The notes: a model not told the origin generated them from the sequence alone. 64,000 nt of DNA from Burkholderiales bacterium (GCA_027487815.1 JAIYCW010000072.1:186001-250000), one strand, 5' to 3'; counted from the first letter of the stretch, positions 51,370 through 61,084 are shown. Numbers and translations are program-made.

Positions 51370-51391
51370 GTAGATATACTAAAATCGATCC

Positions 51392-52576
51392 ATGATTCAA
51401 CGTCAGCTTTCAGGGTATGTGCAGCGCTCAGCCATGCATTATCCCGTGATCACCGTTACGGGCCCCCGGCAAAGCGGTAAAAGCACCCTTTGCAAGGCAT
51501 TGTTTCCCGATAAGCCTTATATCAATCTTGAGCAACCCGATACGCGCCAATTTGCGAGCGAAGATCCGCGCGGCTTTCTTGGGTCACTACCTGATGGCGC
51601 GATTATCGATGAGTTTCAACGCTTGCCGAATTTGACTTCGTACTTGCAAGTCTTGGTTGATATGCAGCCAACGCCCGGGCAATTCGTTCTTACTGGCAGT
51701 CATCAGTTCCTGATGATGCGGCAGGTCGCCCAGTCATTGGCGGGTCGAACAGCGCTCTTTTCCCTGTTACCTTTCAGTCTGACCGAGCTGCGGTCTCTGA
51801 AGCCCAGGGCTGAAAAACTACCGCTCCAGACCATTGTCTTCCAAGGCTTTTACCCGCGTATCCACGATAAGGGGCTCGATCCATCCCAGGCACTTGGAGA
51901 CTACTTTTCAACCTATGTGCTGCGCGATCTTCGCGAGCTCACGGCAGTTCACGATATTGAGCGGTTTATCCGATTCGTCCGCTTATGTGCGGGTCGGATC
52001 GGGCAACTGCTCAATATTCAAAGTCTTGGCAACGACGCTGGGGTATCACAGCCAACCGCGCGGGCATGGCTGGACCTTTTGCAGACTAGCGGTATGGTTT
52101 ACCTACTAGCACCTTGGTTTGTCAATACGACAAAACGTTTGGTCAAGTCCCCAAAGCTTTATTTTTGTGACACAGGCCTCGCATGCTGGCTGCTTGGCTT
52201 GCGTAGCGCTGATCAGGTCGGACGTGATCCCTTGTATGGATCGTTGTTTGAGAACCTGGTGGTTATTGAAGCGCTCAAAGATCAGCTTAATCACGGATCG
52301 GGCCATCCCCTTTACTTCTATCGCGATTCGGGCGGGCAGGAAGTTGATCTGCTGATCAGCCATGGGTCTGGGCTGGGAGCCTTTGAGATAAAAGCGGGCC
52401 AAACGGTAAACCCGGATTACTTCAAAGGGCTGCGTGCTCTCAAGGCGCTCCATCCTCATTCCGTAGATTGCGGCGGAGTGATTTACGGCGGCGAGCAGGG
52501 GCAAGCGCGCTCCGATTGGCCGGTGTCGTCCTGGCGCACTCTGTTTCAAGGGCGCCCCGAGCCCAAGGCTAGTTAA
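51392..52576 (+). CDS. AAA+ ATPase with DUF4143 domain
   Basis: A 394-residue protein. The AAA_14 domain has Walker A GPRQSGKST (about residue 25) and Walker B GAIIDEFQRLP, then LTGSHQFLMM. The C-terminal DUF4143 part includes VSQPTARAWLDLLQTSGMVYLL, FCDTGLACWLLGL and a PD-(D/E)XK-like ENLVVIEAL...YFYRDSGGQEVDLLI. Many such proteins exist and are often scattered by horizontal transfer; their function is not well defined. An AT-rich palindromic region precedes it, which fits recent arrival. It overlaps the convergent metallo-hydrolase gene by 8 bp. Confidence 0.92.
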   Translation: MIQRQLSGYVQRSAMHYPVITVTGPRQSGKSTLCKALFPDKPYINLEQPDTRQFASEDPRGFLGSLPDGAIIDEFQRLPNLTSYLQVLVDMQPTPGQFVLTGSHQFLMMRQVAQSLAGRTALFSLLPFSLTELRSLKPRAEKLPLQTIVFQGFYPRIHDKGLDPSQALGDYFSTYVLRDLRELTAVHDIERFIRFVRLCAGRIGQLLNIQSLGNDAGVSQPTARAWLDLLQTSGMVYLLAPWFVNTTKRLVKSPKLYFCDTGLACWLLGLRSADQVGRDPLYGSLFENLVVIEALKDQLNHGSGHPLYFYRDSGGQEVDLLISHGSGLGAFEIKAGQTVNPDYFKGLRALKALHPHSVDCGGVIYGGEQGQARSDWPVSSWRTLFQGRPEPKAS

Positions 52577-53501
52577 GCACCCAATCGCCATCCATGCGCA
52601 GCTGGCCCTGGCGGGCAAGATCATTCACGCTCCAGCGCAGGGCTTCATCCAGCGGCATATCAAGCGAGCGGGCGGCGTTCACAATATAGGCGGCATGGGA
52701 AAAACGCTCTGCAAGTGAGGGAATGTGCATGCGCTCTTGATCGAGAAGCGCAAACTTCACCAGCACCTTGAGCACCGCGCGGCAGTTGCGCAATGGGTCT
52801 TCCTGCATGGCTTGCAAGCGTGAGCCAGCGCGCGCAATCGCTCCTTTGACATCAGTGAACATGCTGCCGTGGCCTGGAATCACGAGCTCGATATCGAGGC
52901 TGTCGATCAATGCCAATACGGCGGCTTGCTCGACGAATCCTGATTGCCCGAGCAATTCAGGAAAGGTGATGCCAAAGCCGTTTTCCCAAAGTGCATCCGC
53001 CGAAATCAATATCTTGTGGGCAGGGGAGTAAAGCATGGTGGAGTGCGGGTCATGGCCGGGCGCCGCCACCACTTGCCAATCGATTTCGCCAAAGTGCAGC
53101 GAGTCGCCAGGCTGATATGCACGATCAGGAACAAACCTTTCGCAGCGCTGGCCTGTGCCCACGAAGGACAGGGTTTCATAATTCCAATCGGCTACGGATG
53201 ACCACTCGGATTGAGCGATCAGGATTTCACAGCCGTAGTGCGCCTTCAGTGCGGCATTGCCGCCGCAGTGATCCGAGTGCAGATGAGTATTGACGATTCG
53301 CTTGAGCTTGGAGTGTCCGCTGCTTTGCAGGGCGTGATCCACCAGGCGCAGGGTGAGCTCAGCATGCTTGGCATAGCCAGTGTCGATCAAGGTAGCACCA
53401 TCAGCATCAAGCCCGAGCACATGATTGGCCGAGAGCCAATCTCGCTCAATAAAGCGCAAAGTGGGTGGCAATAGATGAGCCGATGCGCTGCCCATGCTCA
53501 C
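52569..53501 (-). CDS. MBL-fold metallo-hydrolase
   Basis: A 310-residue metallo-beta-lactamase-fold enzyme. The metal motif is THLHSDHCGG, with further ligands in APGHDPHSTM, ISADALW and VIPGHGSMF. A C-terminal winged-helix-like segment (DEALRWSVNDLARQGQL) follows, as in LACTB2-like proteins. It starts at a GTG overlapping the DUF1289 stop (GTGA), or at the ATG at 53495. It is the last gene of a chain of overlapping genes below HMG-CoA lyase, so it may hydrolyse a thioester or lactone in that pathway; this is inference. Confidence 0.9.
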   Translation of the reverse strand: MSMGSASAHLLPPTLRFIERDWLSANHVLGLDADGATLIDTGYAKHAELTLRLVDHALQSSGHSKLKRIVNTHLHSDHCGGNAALKAHYGCEILIAQSEWSSVADWNYETLSFVGTGQRCERFVPDRAYQPGDSLHFGEIDWQVVAAPGHDPHSTMLYSPAHKILISADALWENGFGITFPELLGQSGFVEQAAVLALIDSLDIELVIPGHGSMFTDVKGAIARAGSRLQAMQEDPLRNCRAVLKVLVKFALLDQERMHIPSLAERFSHAAYIVNAARSLDMPLDEALRWSVNDLARQGQLRMDGDWVLN

Positions 53502-53713
53502 GCCGCTCGCATCCGAACCAGTTCACGTGAGCGGCTTTCGAGCTCACGCCAGACATCGAGTCGCTGCGGGGCGCTCCATTGGCCCCAGGCCACGATTTCT
53601 TCGATGCTGCGCAAGCAACCTTCACACCAGCCGGTGGTGGTGTCAATTTTGCACACAGAAATGCAGGGCGAATTCACCGGCGCACCGGCCGCAGGTGGAG
53701 AGAGATGATTCAC
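53498..53713 (-). CDS. DUF1289 small cysteine-rich protein
   Basis: A 71-residue DUF1289 protein with the conserved cysteines PCISVCKIDTTTGWCEGCLRS, which probably bind a metal, and the family tail EEIVAWGQWSAPQRLDVWREL. The function is unknown. It starts at a GTG that overlaps the upstream stop and ends overlapping the next start, so it is translationally coupled on both sides. Confidence 0.92.
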   Translation of the reverse strand: MNHLSPPAAGAPVNSPCISVCKIDTTTGWCEGCLRSIEEIVAWGQWSAPQRLDVWRELESRSRELVRMRAA

Positions 53714-54147
53714 CGTTGTTCCTTGGGCGAAGTGCTATTGAGCTTGGCCGCGATCTTCGTTTGAAAACGTTCGGCATCAATCACCACTCGCTCATGAATG
53801 CCTTCGGTGATCTGGTCTTGCTCATCCCAAGCCTTGACCTCAAAGCGCAAGCGTTTGCCTTGCATTTCCACGAGCTTGCCTTGCACCTTGATCTTCATCC
53901 CGGCAGGCGTTGCGGCCAAATGGCTGAATTGAACCAGGGTGCCCAGGGATTGCTCGCGTGGCCAGTCGAGATAAGGCTTGGTGGCCTCCAGACAGGCAAA
54001 TTCCATAATGCCCACCATGTAGCCCGTCGATAGCACCGGCGGCATATCTCGCGCACTGGGCACGTCGTACATCTCGGGCACCAGCGCCTGCTTGGGCACG
54101 GTGTATTCGTAGTCAAATTCGAGGCCGACTTGTAGGAGCGGACTCAT
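53710..54147 (-). CDS. Hotdog-fold thioesterase family protein
   Basis: A 145-residue protein with the thioesterase (FlK-like) pattern: VGLEFDYEYTVPKQALVPEMY, VLSTGYMVGIMEFACLEATKPYL and VQFSHLAATPAGMKIKVQGKLVEMQGKRLRFEVKAWDE. It likely hydrolyses or binds a CoA ester. The ATG at 54147 overlaps the HMG-CoA lyase stop by 4 bp (ATGA), so it is part of the leucine-catabolism transcript. Confidence 0.83.
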   Translation of the reverse strand: MSPLLQVGLEFDYEYTVPKQALVPEMYDVPSARDMPPVLSTGYMVGIMEFACLEATKPYLDWPREQSLGTLVQFSHLAATPAGMKIKVQGKLVEMQGKRLRFEVKAWDEQDQITEGIHERVVIDAERFQTKIAAKLNSTSPKEQR

Positions 54148-55127
54148 TGCGCTACTGCCTCTTCGGACTGCCACTTGGCTGCAAGCGCATTGCCCGCGCG
54201 CGACAAACTTTTGCGCCCTAGCTGCTGAGAAATCCATTGGCCGGCTTCAACCAGAGCCTGCATGTCGAGCCCGGTTTCTATGCCGAGCTTGTGCAAAAGA
54301 TAGACGACATCTTCAGTGGCCACGTTGCCTGTTGCGCCCTTCGCATAGGGGCAGCCCCCGAGCCCGGCAATGGAAGCATCGAACTTATCGACGCCCACCT
54401 CGAGCGAGGCCATCACGTTGGCCACGGCCTGACCATAGGTGTCATGGAAGTGGCCGGCCAGCGCGGTAAGCGGAACGCTTTGCGCGCAGGCGAGCATCAC
54501 TTCTTTGACTTGCTGCGCGGTGCCCACGCCTATCGTGTCAGACACACTGATTTCGGTAGCGCCCATGGCATACAACTGCTCGGTCACGTGAACCACGATC
54601 TCGACAGGGACCTCGCCCTGATAGGGGCAACCAAAGGCAGTGGATACAGCGGCTCGAAGTTTCAGCCCATGTCGTTTGGCTGCTTGAGCAACCCTCTCAA
54701 AGCGCGCAAGGCTTTCGGCAATCGAGCAATTGATATTGCGTTGGGAGAAGGCTTCGCTAGCTGCTGCGAAGATCACCACTTCATCCACGCCACTGGCCAG
54801 AGCGCCCTCGAAGCCTTTCATGTTTGGTGTCAGTGCGCTGTATCTGACACCGGAGCGTCGAGAAATGCCTGCCAGTACTTCCGCCGCATCGGCCATCTGC
54901 GGCACCCATTTCGGCGACACGAACGAAGTGACTTCCAATCGCTGGACACCCGCATTGAGCAAGCGCTCGCACAATTCGATTTTGGTAGTTGCGCTGATAG
55001 GCTGCTTTTCGTTTTGCAGGCCATCGCGTGGGCCGACCTCAGTAATGAAGACTCGGGCTGGAAGCCCTTGTCCACCACGCAAACCGCCCGAAGACCCGCT
55101 GACCAGATTACTTGGCGGCGAACTCAT
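54144..55127 (-). CDS. Hydroxymethylglutaryl-CoA lyase
   Basis: A 327-residue HMG-CoA lyase. It has the DRE-TIM signature VGPRDGLQNE, the metal-binding HFHDTYGQAVANV, and GGCPYAKGATGNVATEDVV with the catalytic cysteine. It splits HMG-CoA into acetyl-CoA and acetoacetate, the last step of leucine breakdown, and fits the methylcrotonyl-CoA carboxylase genes upstream. The ATG at 55127 is preferred to a TTG at 55148. Confidence 0.94.
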   Translation of the reverse strand: MSSPPSNLVSGSSGGLRGGQGLPARVFITEVGPRDGLQNEKQPISATTKIELCERLLNAGVQRLEVTSFVSPKWVPQMADAAEVLAGISRRSGVRYSALTPNMKGFEGALASGVDEVVIFAAASEAFSQRNINCSIAESLARFERVAQAAKRHGLKLRAAVSTAFGCPYQGEVPVEIVVHVTEQLYAMGATEISVSDTIGVGTAQQVKEVMLACAQSVPLTALAGHFHDTYGQAVANVMASLEVGVDKFDASIAGLGGCPYAKGATGNVATEDVVYLLHKLGIETGLDMQALVEAGQWISQQLGRKSLSRAGNALAAKWQSEEAVAQ

Positions 55128-55223
55128 CCTGCACCCCAATTTCTGCAATTCACTAAGAGGCTGCAGTGTATCGCAGGGCGCCTGCCGGGCAGGCGCACAA
55201 GCGAGGGTTTGAGACCGACAGAA

Positions 55224-55631
55224 TCAGGGAACGAGAATCGCCCGTTCGGTGATCTGCGAAGACATGGAATTGAAGCTGGATCGCTGACCGTTATCCTGCC
55301 AAAACCACCGGCGTGGAAATTTGCGCGATTGCGTCAGGCCAAGGTAATCGTTCAGATGCTTGCCCACAAAAAATTCCAGCGCAGAAACACTGCTAAAAAA
55401 CGGCGTAACCTGCACAAACGGCACTTCACCTTCTTCCGGAACCAGCTTGCGGCCCAAAGCCACTTGCGAAGGCTCGGAGCCTCCCACATCTATCAAATCG
55501 AGCTCGAGCTCATCCATCAGCCGTGCGAGACTCGGTTGCTCTTTCGGATCAAAATCTTCCGAAATCGGACCGGTCCGATTGGTGCCCCAACGGTTGCACA
55601 CAAACCCTTGGGCCGAACTTCCTTGAGCCAC
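55224..55631 (-). CDS. Hypothetical protein inside the leucine-catabolism run
   Basis: A 135-residue protein I do not recognise. It starts at a GTG at 55631 with an excellent ribosome site (GGAAAGGA, 7-nt spacing) and a plausible promoter upstream. Composition is mixed and soluble, with LMDELELDLIDVGG, VPFVQVTPFFSSVSALEFF and a C-terminal RRWFWQ-containing segment. There is no signal peptide or membrane helix. It lies between mccA and the HMG-CoA lyase gene, interrupting an otherwise familiar set. It appears to have its own promoter, so it may not belong to the pathway. Confidence 0.6.
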   Translation of the reverse strand: MAQGSSAQGFVCNRWGTNRTGPISEDFDPKEQPSLARLMDELELDLIDVGGSEPSQVALGRKLVPEEGEVPFVQVTPFFSSVSALEFFVGKHLNDYLGLTQSRKFPRRWFWQDNGQRSSFNSMSSQITERAILVP

Positions 55632-55666
55632 GTTAGTGTCCTTTCCAAATGACGTCTTATCCAGTC

Positions 55667-55694
55667 GATATAGGATACATGACCTTACAGTCAA
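55667..55694 (-). promoter_or_regulatory. Promoter of the hypothetical gene
   Basis: On the minus strand, TTGACT (55694-55689) and TATATC (55672-55667) are spaced by 16 bp, and transcription would start about 30 nt before the GTG at 55631. The remaining 103 bp to the mccA stop show nothing else I can name. Confidence 0.5.
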
Positions 55695-55797
55695 AAAATG
55701 ACGCGACCCGCCATTTTCATGACATCAGATGAGGGCAAATGTGGTTTTTTTCAATGCTTACAGGGAGTTGGCGGGTTTTCCTACCTAGATTCCCACT

Positions 55798-57843
55798 TCA
55801 GGACTGCAGGCTAAGCAATGCTGCGCCCTCCTGCACCTGCGCGCCCACAGCGAACGGCAATTCACCGACCTTGCCGTCTGCCGGAGCGTGAATCGTGTGC
55901 TCCATTTTCATGGCTTCCATTACCAGAAGTGGTTCGCCTTTCTTCACCGTTTGCCCGGGGCTGACCAAGACTGCAATCACCTTGCCAGGCATGGGGGCGG
56001 TCAGTCGGCTGGCCTCCTGGCCTTGAGCACTGCGCACGCCCAGAGGATCAAATACGCGCACCGCTTGATGCCCGGGCAATCCATATAAATGCAAAGTGTC
56101 GGCCTCGCGCAAGGGACGCAGCTGAAATGCTTGCGATCCCGCTAGCCCGGACAAATGCTCGCCGATCCATTGCAATGAGCCGATGCAGGTGGTGGTGCCT
56201 TTGGTATGGCGCAGGGTGAGGCTTGGTAGCGCACTGCGCCCGGCACTGTAGCTCACGATCAATTCTTGCCACGCGGATGGGGTTGGCAACGAGCCTGCTG
56301 CGCTCATTTGCAACGTGCGCTCAAGGGGCAGCGTTGCACGCCAGCCGTTGCGCTTATCAAAAGGATCGGCACTCAAGGGATCGGCATTTTTCGGCGCGTG
56401 TTTTTGCTCCAATGCGATCCATGCGGCGGCGGCCAGGCTCAACACAGTGTCATCCAGGGCGGCAGGCTCGGGCAAAAGATGAGCGCGGTCGCGCTCGATC
56501 AGCCCGGTATCCAGATCGGCCTCCATAAAGGGCTTGCTGGTCATCAGGCGGCCGAGGAAATCCACATTGGTTTTAAGACCAAGAATTTCGTAGGCGTGTA
56601 ATGCATTGGCCATGCGTTGAATGGCTGCGTTGCGATCACTACCCCATACGATCAGCTTGGCGATCATGGGGTCGTAAAACGGGCTGATCGTGTCGCCCTC
56701 ACGCACGCCGCTATCGATGCGCACCGGGTGTGAGATGTCGACAACAAACTGCGTGGCGTGAGGTGTGCGCAGGTGATTAAGGGTGCCAGTGGAAGGCAAA
56801 AAGCCGGTCTCGGGGCTCTCCGCATAAATGCGTGCTTCAATAGCGTGGCCATGAATCTGCAGCGCTTCTTGCTTGAGCGGCAACGGCTCACCCGAGGCAA
56901 TGCGCAATTGCCATTCCACCAGATCAAGCCCAGTGATCATTTCGGTGACAGGATGCTCGACCTGTAAACGAGTATTCATCTCCATAAAGTAAAAGCGCCC
57001 GTCAGGCTCGGCAATAAACTCCACCGTGCCTGCGCCTTCATAGCCCACTGCCTTAGCCGCGGCCACTGCGGCTGCGCCCATGGCTGCACGACGCTCTTGG
57101 GTCATGCCCGGTGCGGGTGCCTCTTCAATTACTTTTTGGTGGCGGCGCTGCACCGAGCAATCGCGCTCAAACAAGTAAACACATTCGCCAAATGAATCAG
57201 CAAACACCTGGATCTCGATATGCCGTGGGCGCGTGAGATAGCGCTCGACCAATACATCCTCATTGCCAAAGCTGGCGGCCGCTTCACGTTTGCACGAAGC
57301 CAGCGCCGCAGCAAACTCCTCAGCGCTTTGCACAATGCGCATGCCCTTGCCACCACCGCCCGCGCTTGCCTTGATCAGCACTGGAAAGCCCATCGCCTGA
57401 GCTTGTTGCGCGAGTAACTCTGGGCTTTGATCGGCGCCGTGATATCCGGGAACCAAAGGCACGCCGGCCTCGTGCATCAAGCGCTTGGACTCGGCCTTCA
57501 AGCCCATTGCGTTGATGGCTGACGGAGGAGGCCCGATAAATTTGATGCCCGCGTCCAGTGCAGCCTGTGCGAAGGTTTCGTTTTCAGAAAGAAAACCGTA
57601 GCCGGGGTGAATCGCCTGTGCCCCGGTTGCTTGTGCAATCTCCAGAATCTTGTCACCCAGCAAATACGACTCGCGGGCGGGCGCAGGGCCAAGACGGTAG
57701 GCCTCATCGCACATCTGCACATGGCGGGCTTGCGCGTCGGCATCCGAGTACACGGCAACCGTCTGGATGCCCAGGCGTCTGGCCGTGCTGGCGATGCGGC
57801 AGGCGATTTCGCCACGATTGGCAATCAGAATCTTGGTGAACAT
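55798..57843 (-). CDS. mccA: Methylcrotonyl-CoA carboxylase biotin-containing subunit
   Basis: A 681-residue biotin carboxylase/biotin carrier protein. The opening FTKILIANRGEIACRIA, ATP-grasp segments (KASAGGGGKGMRIV, RHIEIQVFAD, EMNTRLQVEHPVTEMITG) and the C-terminal biotin site EAMKMEHTIHAPADGKV are clear. Gene order mccB, enoyl-CoA hydratase, mccA next to HMG-CoA lyase favours methylcrotonyl-CoA carboxylase (LiuD-type) over propionyl- or geranyl-CoA carboxylase. The ATG at 57843 starts exactly at the domain. Confidence 0.93.
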   Translation of the reverse strand: MFTKILIANRGEIACRIASTARRLGIQTVAVYSDADAQARHVQMCDEAYRLGPAPARESYLLGDKILEIAQATGAQAIHPGYGFLSENETFAQAALDAGIKFIGPPPSAINAMGLKAESKRLMHEAGVPLVPGYHGADQSPELLAQQAQAMGFPVLIKASAGGGGKGMRIVQSAEEFAAALASCKREAAASFGNEDVLVERYLTRPRHIEIQVFADSFGECVYLFERDCSVQRRHQKVIEEAPAPGMTQERRAAMGAAAVAAAKAVGYEGAGTVEFIAEPDGRFYFMEMNTRLQVEHPVTEMITGLDLVEWQLRIASGEPLPLKQEALQIHGHAIEARIYAESPETGFLPSTGTLNHLRTPHATQFVVDISHPVRIDSGVREGDTISPFYDPMIAKLIVWGSDRNAAIQRMANALHAYEILGLKTNVDFLGRLMTSKPFMEADLDTGLIERDRAHLLPEPAALDDTVLSLAAAAWIALEQKHAPKNADPLSADPFDKRNGWRATLPLERTLQMSAAGSLPTPSAWQELIVSYSAGRSALPSLTLRHTKGTTTCIGSLQWIGEHLSGLAGSQAFQLRPLREADTLHLYGLPGHQAVRVFDPLGVRSAQGQEASRLTAPMPGKVIAVLVSPGQTVKKGEPLLVMEAMKMEHTIHAPADGKVGELPFAVGAQVQEGAALLSLQS

Positions 57844-57889
57844 GGCGGCTCGGGGTTCAAAGGTTAGTGGTGGATCGTGCGGCGCGGGA

Positions 57890-58702
57890 TCAGCTTTGAG
57901 CAACCCAGGATGGTTTGCGCTTCTCAAAAAATGCTGCGATGCCTTCCTGGCCTTCGTCGCTCGCACGGACCGCTGCAATGCGCTTTGCGGTGTCATGTGA
58001 AAGTGCATCGCCCACAGGTGTATCCACCACATCACGAATCAGTTGTTTGGCTTGCGCCAGAGCTTGCGGGCCACCGAGCACCAGATGCCCGAGCACCTTG
58101 TTGACTTCGCCATCCAGCTCTTCAGGCGGGCAGATATCACTCACAAACCCGATGCGATAGGCCTCGGCGGCGTCAAACACTTCAGCCGTCAGGAAGTAGC
58201 GCCGGGCGGCGGGCTCGCTCATTGCGCGCACGACATAGGGAGAAATCATGGAAGGAATCAGACCGAGCTTGACTTCGGACAAACAAAACTTCGCCTCGGT
58301 GGAGGCAATCGCAATATCGCATGCCGCAACCAATCCCATGCCGCCTGCAAAGGCAGGTCCATGGACTCGCGCCACTGTTGGCTTGGGCGAGGTGTAAAGC
58401 GTTTGCAGCACGCGCGCGAGGTGAGCGGAATCGGCTATCGCTTCATCACTCGACATGCCGCGTGCCTTCTTCATCCAGTTCAAATCGCCACCTGCGCAAA
58501 ACGCCGAGCCCCGGCCCGCAAGCACAATCGTACGCACTTCAGGGTCTTCAATCGCTGCGCTCAAAGCGTCATTGAGTTCAGCGATCAACACATCATTCAT
58601 CGCGTTGCGCAGCTCCGGGCGATTGAGCCAAATCACCGCAACGCCTTGTTGAAGCTGGGTCTCGATGGTGGTGAAGTTTGCGGTATCAGGGGATGTTGTC
58701 AT
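57890..58702 (-). CDS. liuC: Methylglutaconyl-CoA hydratase (LiuC-like)
   Basis: A 270-residue crotonase. It has FCAGGDLNWMKK, GPAFAGGMGLVAACDIAIA and CLSEVKLGLIPSMISPYVVRAM, and shares EPAARRYFLTAE with LiuC-type hydratases as I recall them. The position of the first catalytic glutamate (SEVKLG) is kept. Placed between the two carboxylase subunit genes, it should hydrate 3-methylglutaconyl-CoA to HMG-CoA. GGAGA precedes the ATG at 58702. Confidence 0.9.
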   Translation of the reverse strand: MTTSPDTANFTTIETQLQQGVAVIWLNRPELRNAMNDVLIAELNDALSAAIEDPEVRTIVLAGRGSAFCAGGDLNWMKKARGMSSDEAIADSAHLARVLQTLYTSPKPTVARVHGPAFAGGMGLVAACDIAIASTEAKFCLSEVKLGLIPSMISPYVVRAMSEPAARRYFLTAEVFDAAEAYRIGFVSDICPPEELDGEVNKVLGHLVLGGPQALAQAKQLIRDVVDTPVGDALSHDTAKRIAAVRASDEGQEGIAAFFEKRKPSWVAQS

Positions 58703-58761
58703 TGGGGTCTCCGGGATTCTTGTTGGCAATGCGATTAGGGGATGGCTAAGGTTGGATGGGG

Positions 58762-60369
58762 TTAGATACGGAACACGCCAAAGCGGGTTTCAGGGATGGG
58801 GGCGTTCATTGCCGCTGAAAGTCCGAGGCCGAGCACCATGCGGGTATCGGCAGGGTCGATCACGCCATCGTCCCAAAGTCGCGCGGTGGAGTAATACGGA
58901 TGGCCCTGATGCTCGAATTGATCGAGGATGGGTTGCTTGAAGGCGGCTTCTTCCTGCGCGCTCCAGGTGCCACCTTTGGCCTCAATGCCATCACGCTTGA
59001 CTGTTGCCAACACGGAAGAGGCTTGTTCGCCACCCATCACGCAGATACGTGCATTGGGCCACATCCACAACATGCGCGGCGAATACGCGCGGCCGCACAT
59101 CCCGTAGTTGCCCGCACCATAGCTGCCGCCAATGATCACGGTGAACTTGGGTACTTGTGCGCAAGCCACTGCAGTGACCATCTTTGCGCCGTGCCGGGCA
59201 ATGCCTTCGTTTTCCACCTTGCGCCCCACCATGAAGCCTGTGATGTTCTGAAGAAACACGAGCGGGATCTTGCGCTGGCAGCAAAGCTCGATAAAGTGCG
59301 CGCCTTTGTTGGCCGAGTCTGAAAACAGGATGCCGTTATTTGCAATGATGCCCACTGGCATGCCAAAGATGCGGGCGAAGCCGGTGATGAGGGTGGGGCC
59401 AAAGCGCGGCTTGAATTCATCAAACTCCGAGCCATCCACAATGCGTGCAATCACCTCGCGCACGTCATAGGGCTTGCGGGTATCGCTGGGCACTACCCCA
59501 TAAAGTTCGGCTGGATCAAAGAGCGGCTCCACCGGCTCTCGCAGCTCTACCGGCATCACTTTCTTGCGGTTCAGGTTGCCGACGATGGTGCGAGCCAGGG
59601 CAAGCGCATGGCCATCGTTATCGGCCAGATGATCAGCCACGCCACTCAAACGGGTGTGGGCATCGCCACCCCCAAGATCTTCCGCGCTCACGATTTCACC
59701 GGTCGCGGCTTTCACCAATGGCGGGCCCCCTAAAAAAATCGTGCCCTGATTTTTTACGATGATGGTTTCATCACTCATCGCAGGCACATAGGCGCCGCCT
59801 GCGGTGCATGAGCCCATCACCACGGCAATTTGCGCAATACCTTGGGCAGACATATTGGCCTGATTAAAGAAGATTCTGCCAAAGTGCTCACGATCAGGAA
59901 ACACATCATCCTGATTGGGCAGATTTGCGCCGCCCGAGTCCACCAGGTAGACACATGGCAGATGATTCTCGCGGGCCACCTCTTGAGCGCGCAGATGTTT
60001 CTTCACCGTCATCGGGTAGTAGGTGCCGCCCTTGACGGTTGCATCGTTGCACACCACTACACACTCCTTGCCGCTGATACGCCCAATGCCAGTGATGACG
60101 CCTGCGCCGGGCGCTTCGCCGTTGTACATCGCATGCGCGGCCATCGGGGATAGCTCAAGGAAAGGCGAGCCCGGATCAAGCAGCAAATCAACGCGTTCGC
60201 GCGGCAGCAGCTTGCCTCGTGCAATGTGCTTGGCTCGAGCCGCTTCACCACCGCCCAGTCGAGCCGCTTGCGCTTGCTGCTTCAGGTCAGCCACAAGGGC
60301 ACGCATATGATCCGCGTTAGCCTGAAACTGCGGGTCTTGGGCGGAGAGCTTGGATTCAATGCGTGGCAT
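58762..60369 (-). CDS. mccB: Methylcrotonyl-CoA carboxylase carboxyltransferase subunit
   Basis: A 535-residue carboxyltransferase with the two-domain crotonase-like fold: [76 protein letters not shown] and [16 protein letters not shown]. The length and the sequence [16 protein letters not shown] fit MccB/LiuB. With the biotin subunit it carboxylates 3-methylcrotonyl-CoA. It is followed on the same strand by the hydratase and mccA genes. Confidence 0.94.
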   Translation of the reverse strand: MPRIESKLSAQDPQFQANADHMRALVADLKQQAQAARLGGGEAARAKHIARGKLLPRERVDLLLDPGSPFLELSPMAAHAMYNGEAPGAGVITGIGRISGKECVVVCNDATVKGGTYYPMTVKKHLRAQEVARENHLPCVYLVDSGGANLPNQDDVFPDREHFGRIFFNQANMSAQGIAQIAVVMGSCTAGGAYVPAMSDETIIVKNQGTIFLGGPPLVKAATGEIVSAEDLGGGDAHTRLSGVADHLADNDGHALALARTIVGNLNRKKVMPVELREPVEPLFDPAELYGVVPSDTRKPYDVREVIARIVDGSEFDEFKPRFGPTLITGFARIFGMPVGIIANNGILFSDSANKGAHFIELCCQRKIPLVFLQNITGFMVGRKVENEGIARHGAKMVTAVACAQVPKFTVIIGGSYGAGNYGMCGRAYSPRMLWMWPNARICVMGGEQASSVLATVKRDGIEAKGGTWSAQEEAAFKQPILDQFEHQGHPYYSTARLWDDGVIDPADTRMVLGLGLSAAMNAPIPETRFGVFRI

Positions 60370-60434
60370 ACAGTGGCTTTGTAAGGCGAAGGGGTGTTAA
60401 GAAGGCGCGAGGCAGTTGGGAAAAAACGCAGCAC

Positions 60435-61070
60435 TCAGGCTTTTGGGGGCAAAGGATGCCCCGGCATAAGATCGTAGGGGTGCTTCCACCCAGGCAGCGC
60501 GGCGATGCGCTCTGTCCAGGCCTTCACATGGGGATAGTCGGCCCAGTTCAATGCGATCTCGTCAGCGAAATACATGTAGCCAATCATGGAGAGGTCGGCA
60601 ATCGTGATCCGCGTGCCGATGGCGTAGGTCTTGTCGCTCAAATGCGTATCGAGCACTTTGAGCGCGGCCAGCAATCGCCCATGAAGCCACTGGGCTTGAG
60701 GTGAATCGCCTTGTCCGGCAAACAATTTAAGGAAACGGTAAGTGGCAAAGTAGCTGGTGAGTTTGTGGTTATCCCAAAGCGTCCAGCGCAGAATTTCGCG
60801 ACGCTCCTCCTCGTTGCGCGGGCCAAACTGATGCAACTGGTTGGTGAGGTAATCCAGGATCACACCCGATTGGGCCAGTTTGAGTTCACCGTGCTCCAGC
60901 ACCGGGGCCTCGCCCATGGCATTGATGGCTCGATAAGCTGGAGTGCGCGTTTCGCCATTAAAAAAATCAACAAAACGCGGCTGCCAATCGGCCTTGGCCA
61001 GCGTAAGCATCAGCGCAACTTTGTAGGAGTTTCCGGATTGCGCAAAGCAGTAAAGGGTGTATTCAGGCAT
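60435..61070 (-). CDS. Glutathione S-transferase family protein
   Basis: A 211-residue GST. The thioredoxin-like N-terminal half has YCFAQSGNSYKVALMLTLA and the glutathione-binding GEAPVLEHGELKLAQSGVILDYL; the helical C-terminal half follows, ending PHVKAWTERIAALPGW. The substrate is unknown. It sits between the carboxylase genes and an exported hydrolase on the same strand, 65 bp before mccB begins. The ATG at 61070 starts at the domain. Confidence 0.92.
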   Translation of the reverse strand: MPEYTLYCFAQSGNSYKVALMLTLAKADWQPRFVDFFNGETRTPAYRAINAMGEAPVLEHGELKLAQSGVILDYLTNQLHQFGPRNEEERREILRWTLWDNHKLTSYFATYRFLKLFAGQGDSPQAQWLHGRLLAALKVLDTHLSDKTYAIGTRITIADLSMIGYMYFADEIALNWADYPHVKAWTERIAALPGWKHPYDLMPGHPLPPKA

Positions 61071-61084
61071 GTCGATTATTCCCG

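Noticed and set aside
54237-55652. A 471-codon open frame on the plus strand
   Set aside because: It runs antisense to HMG-CoA lyase and the hypothetical gene, whose minus-strand frames are clear by family or ribosome site. The plus-strand translation shows no domain and has the look of reversed coding sequence.
58043-58738. A 231-codon plus-strand frame
   Set aside because: Antisense to the liuC-like gene; no recognisable domain or ribosome site.
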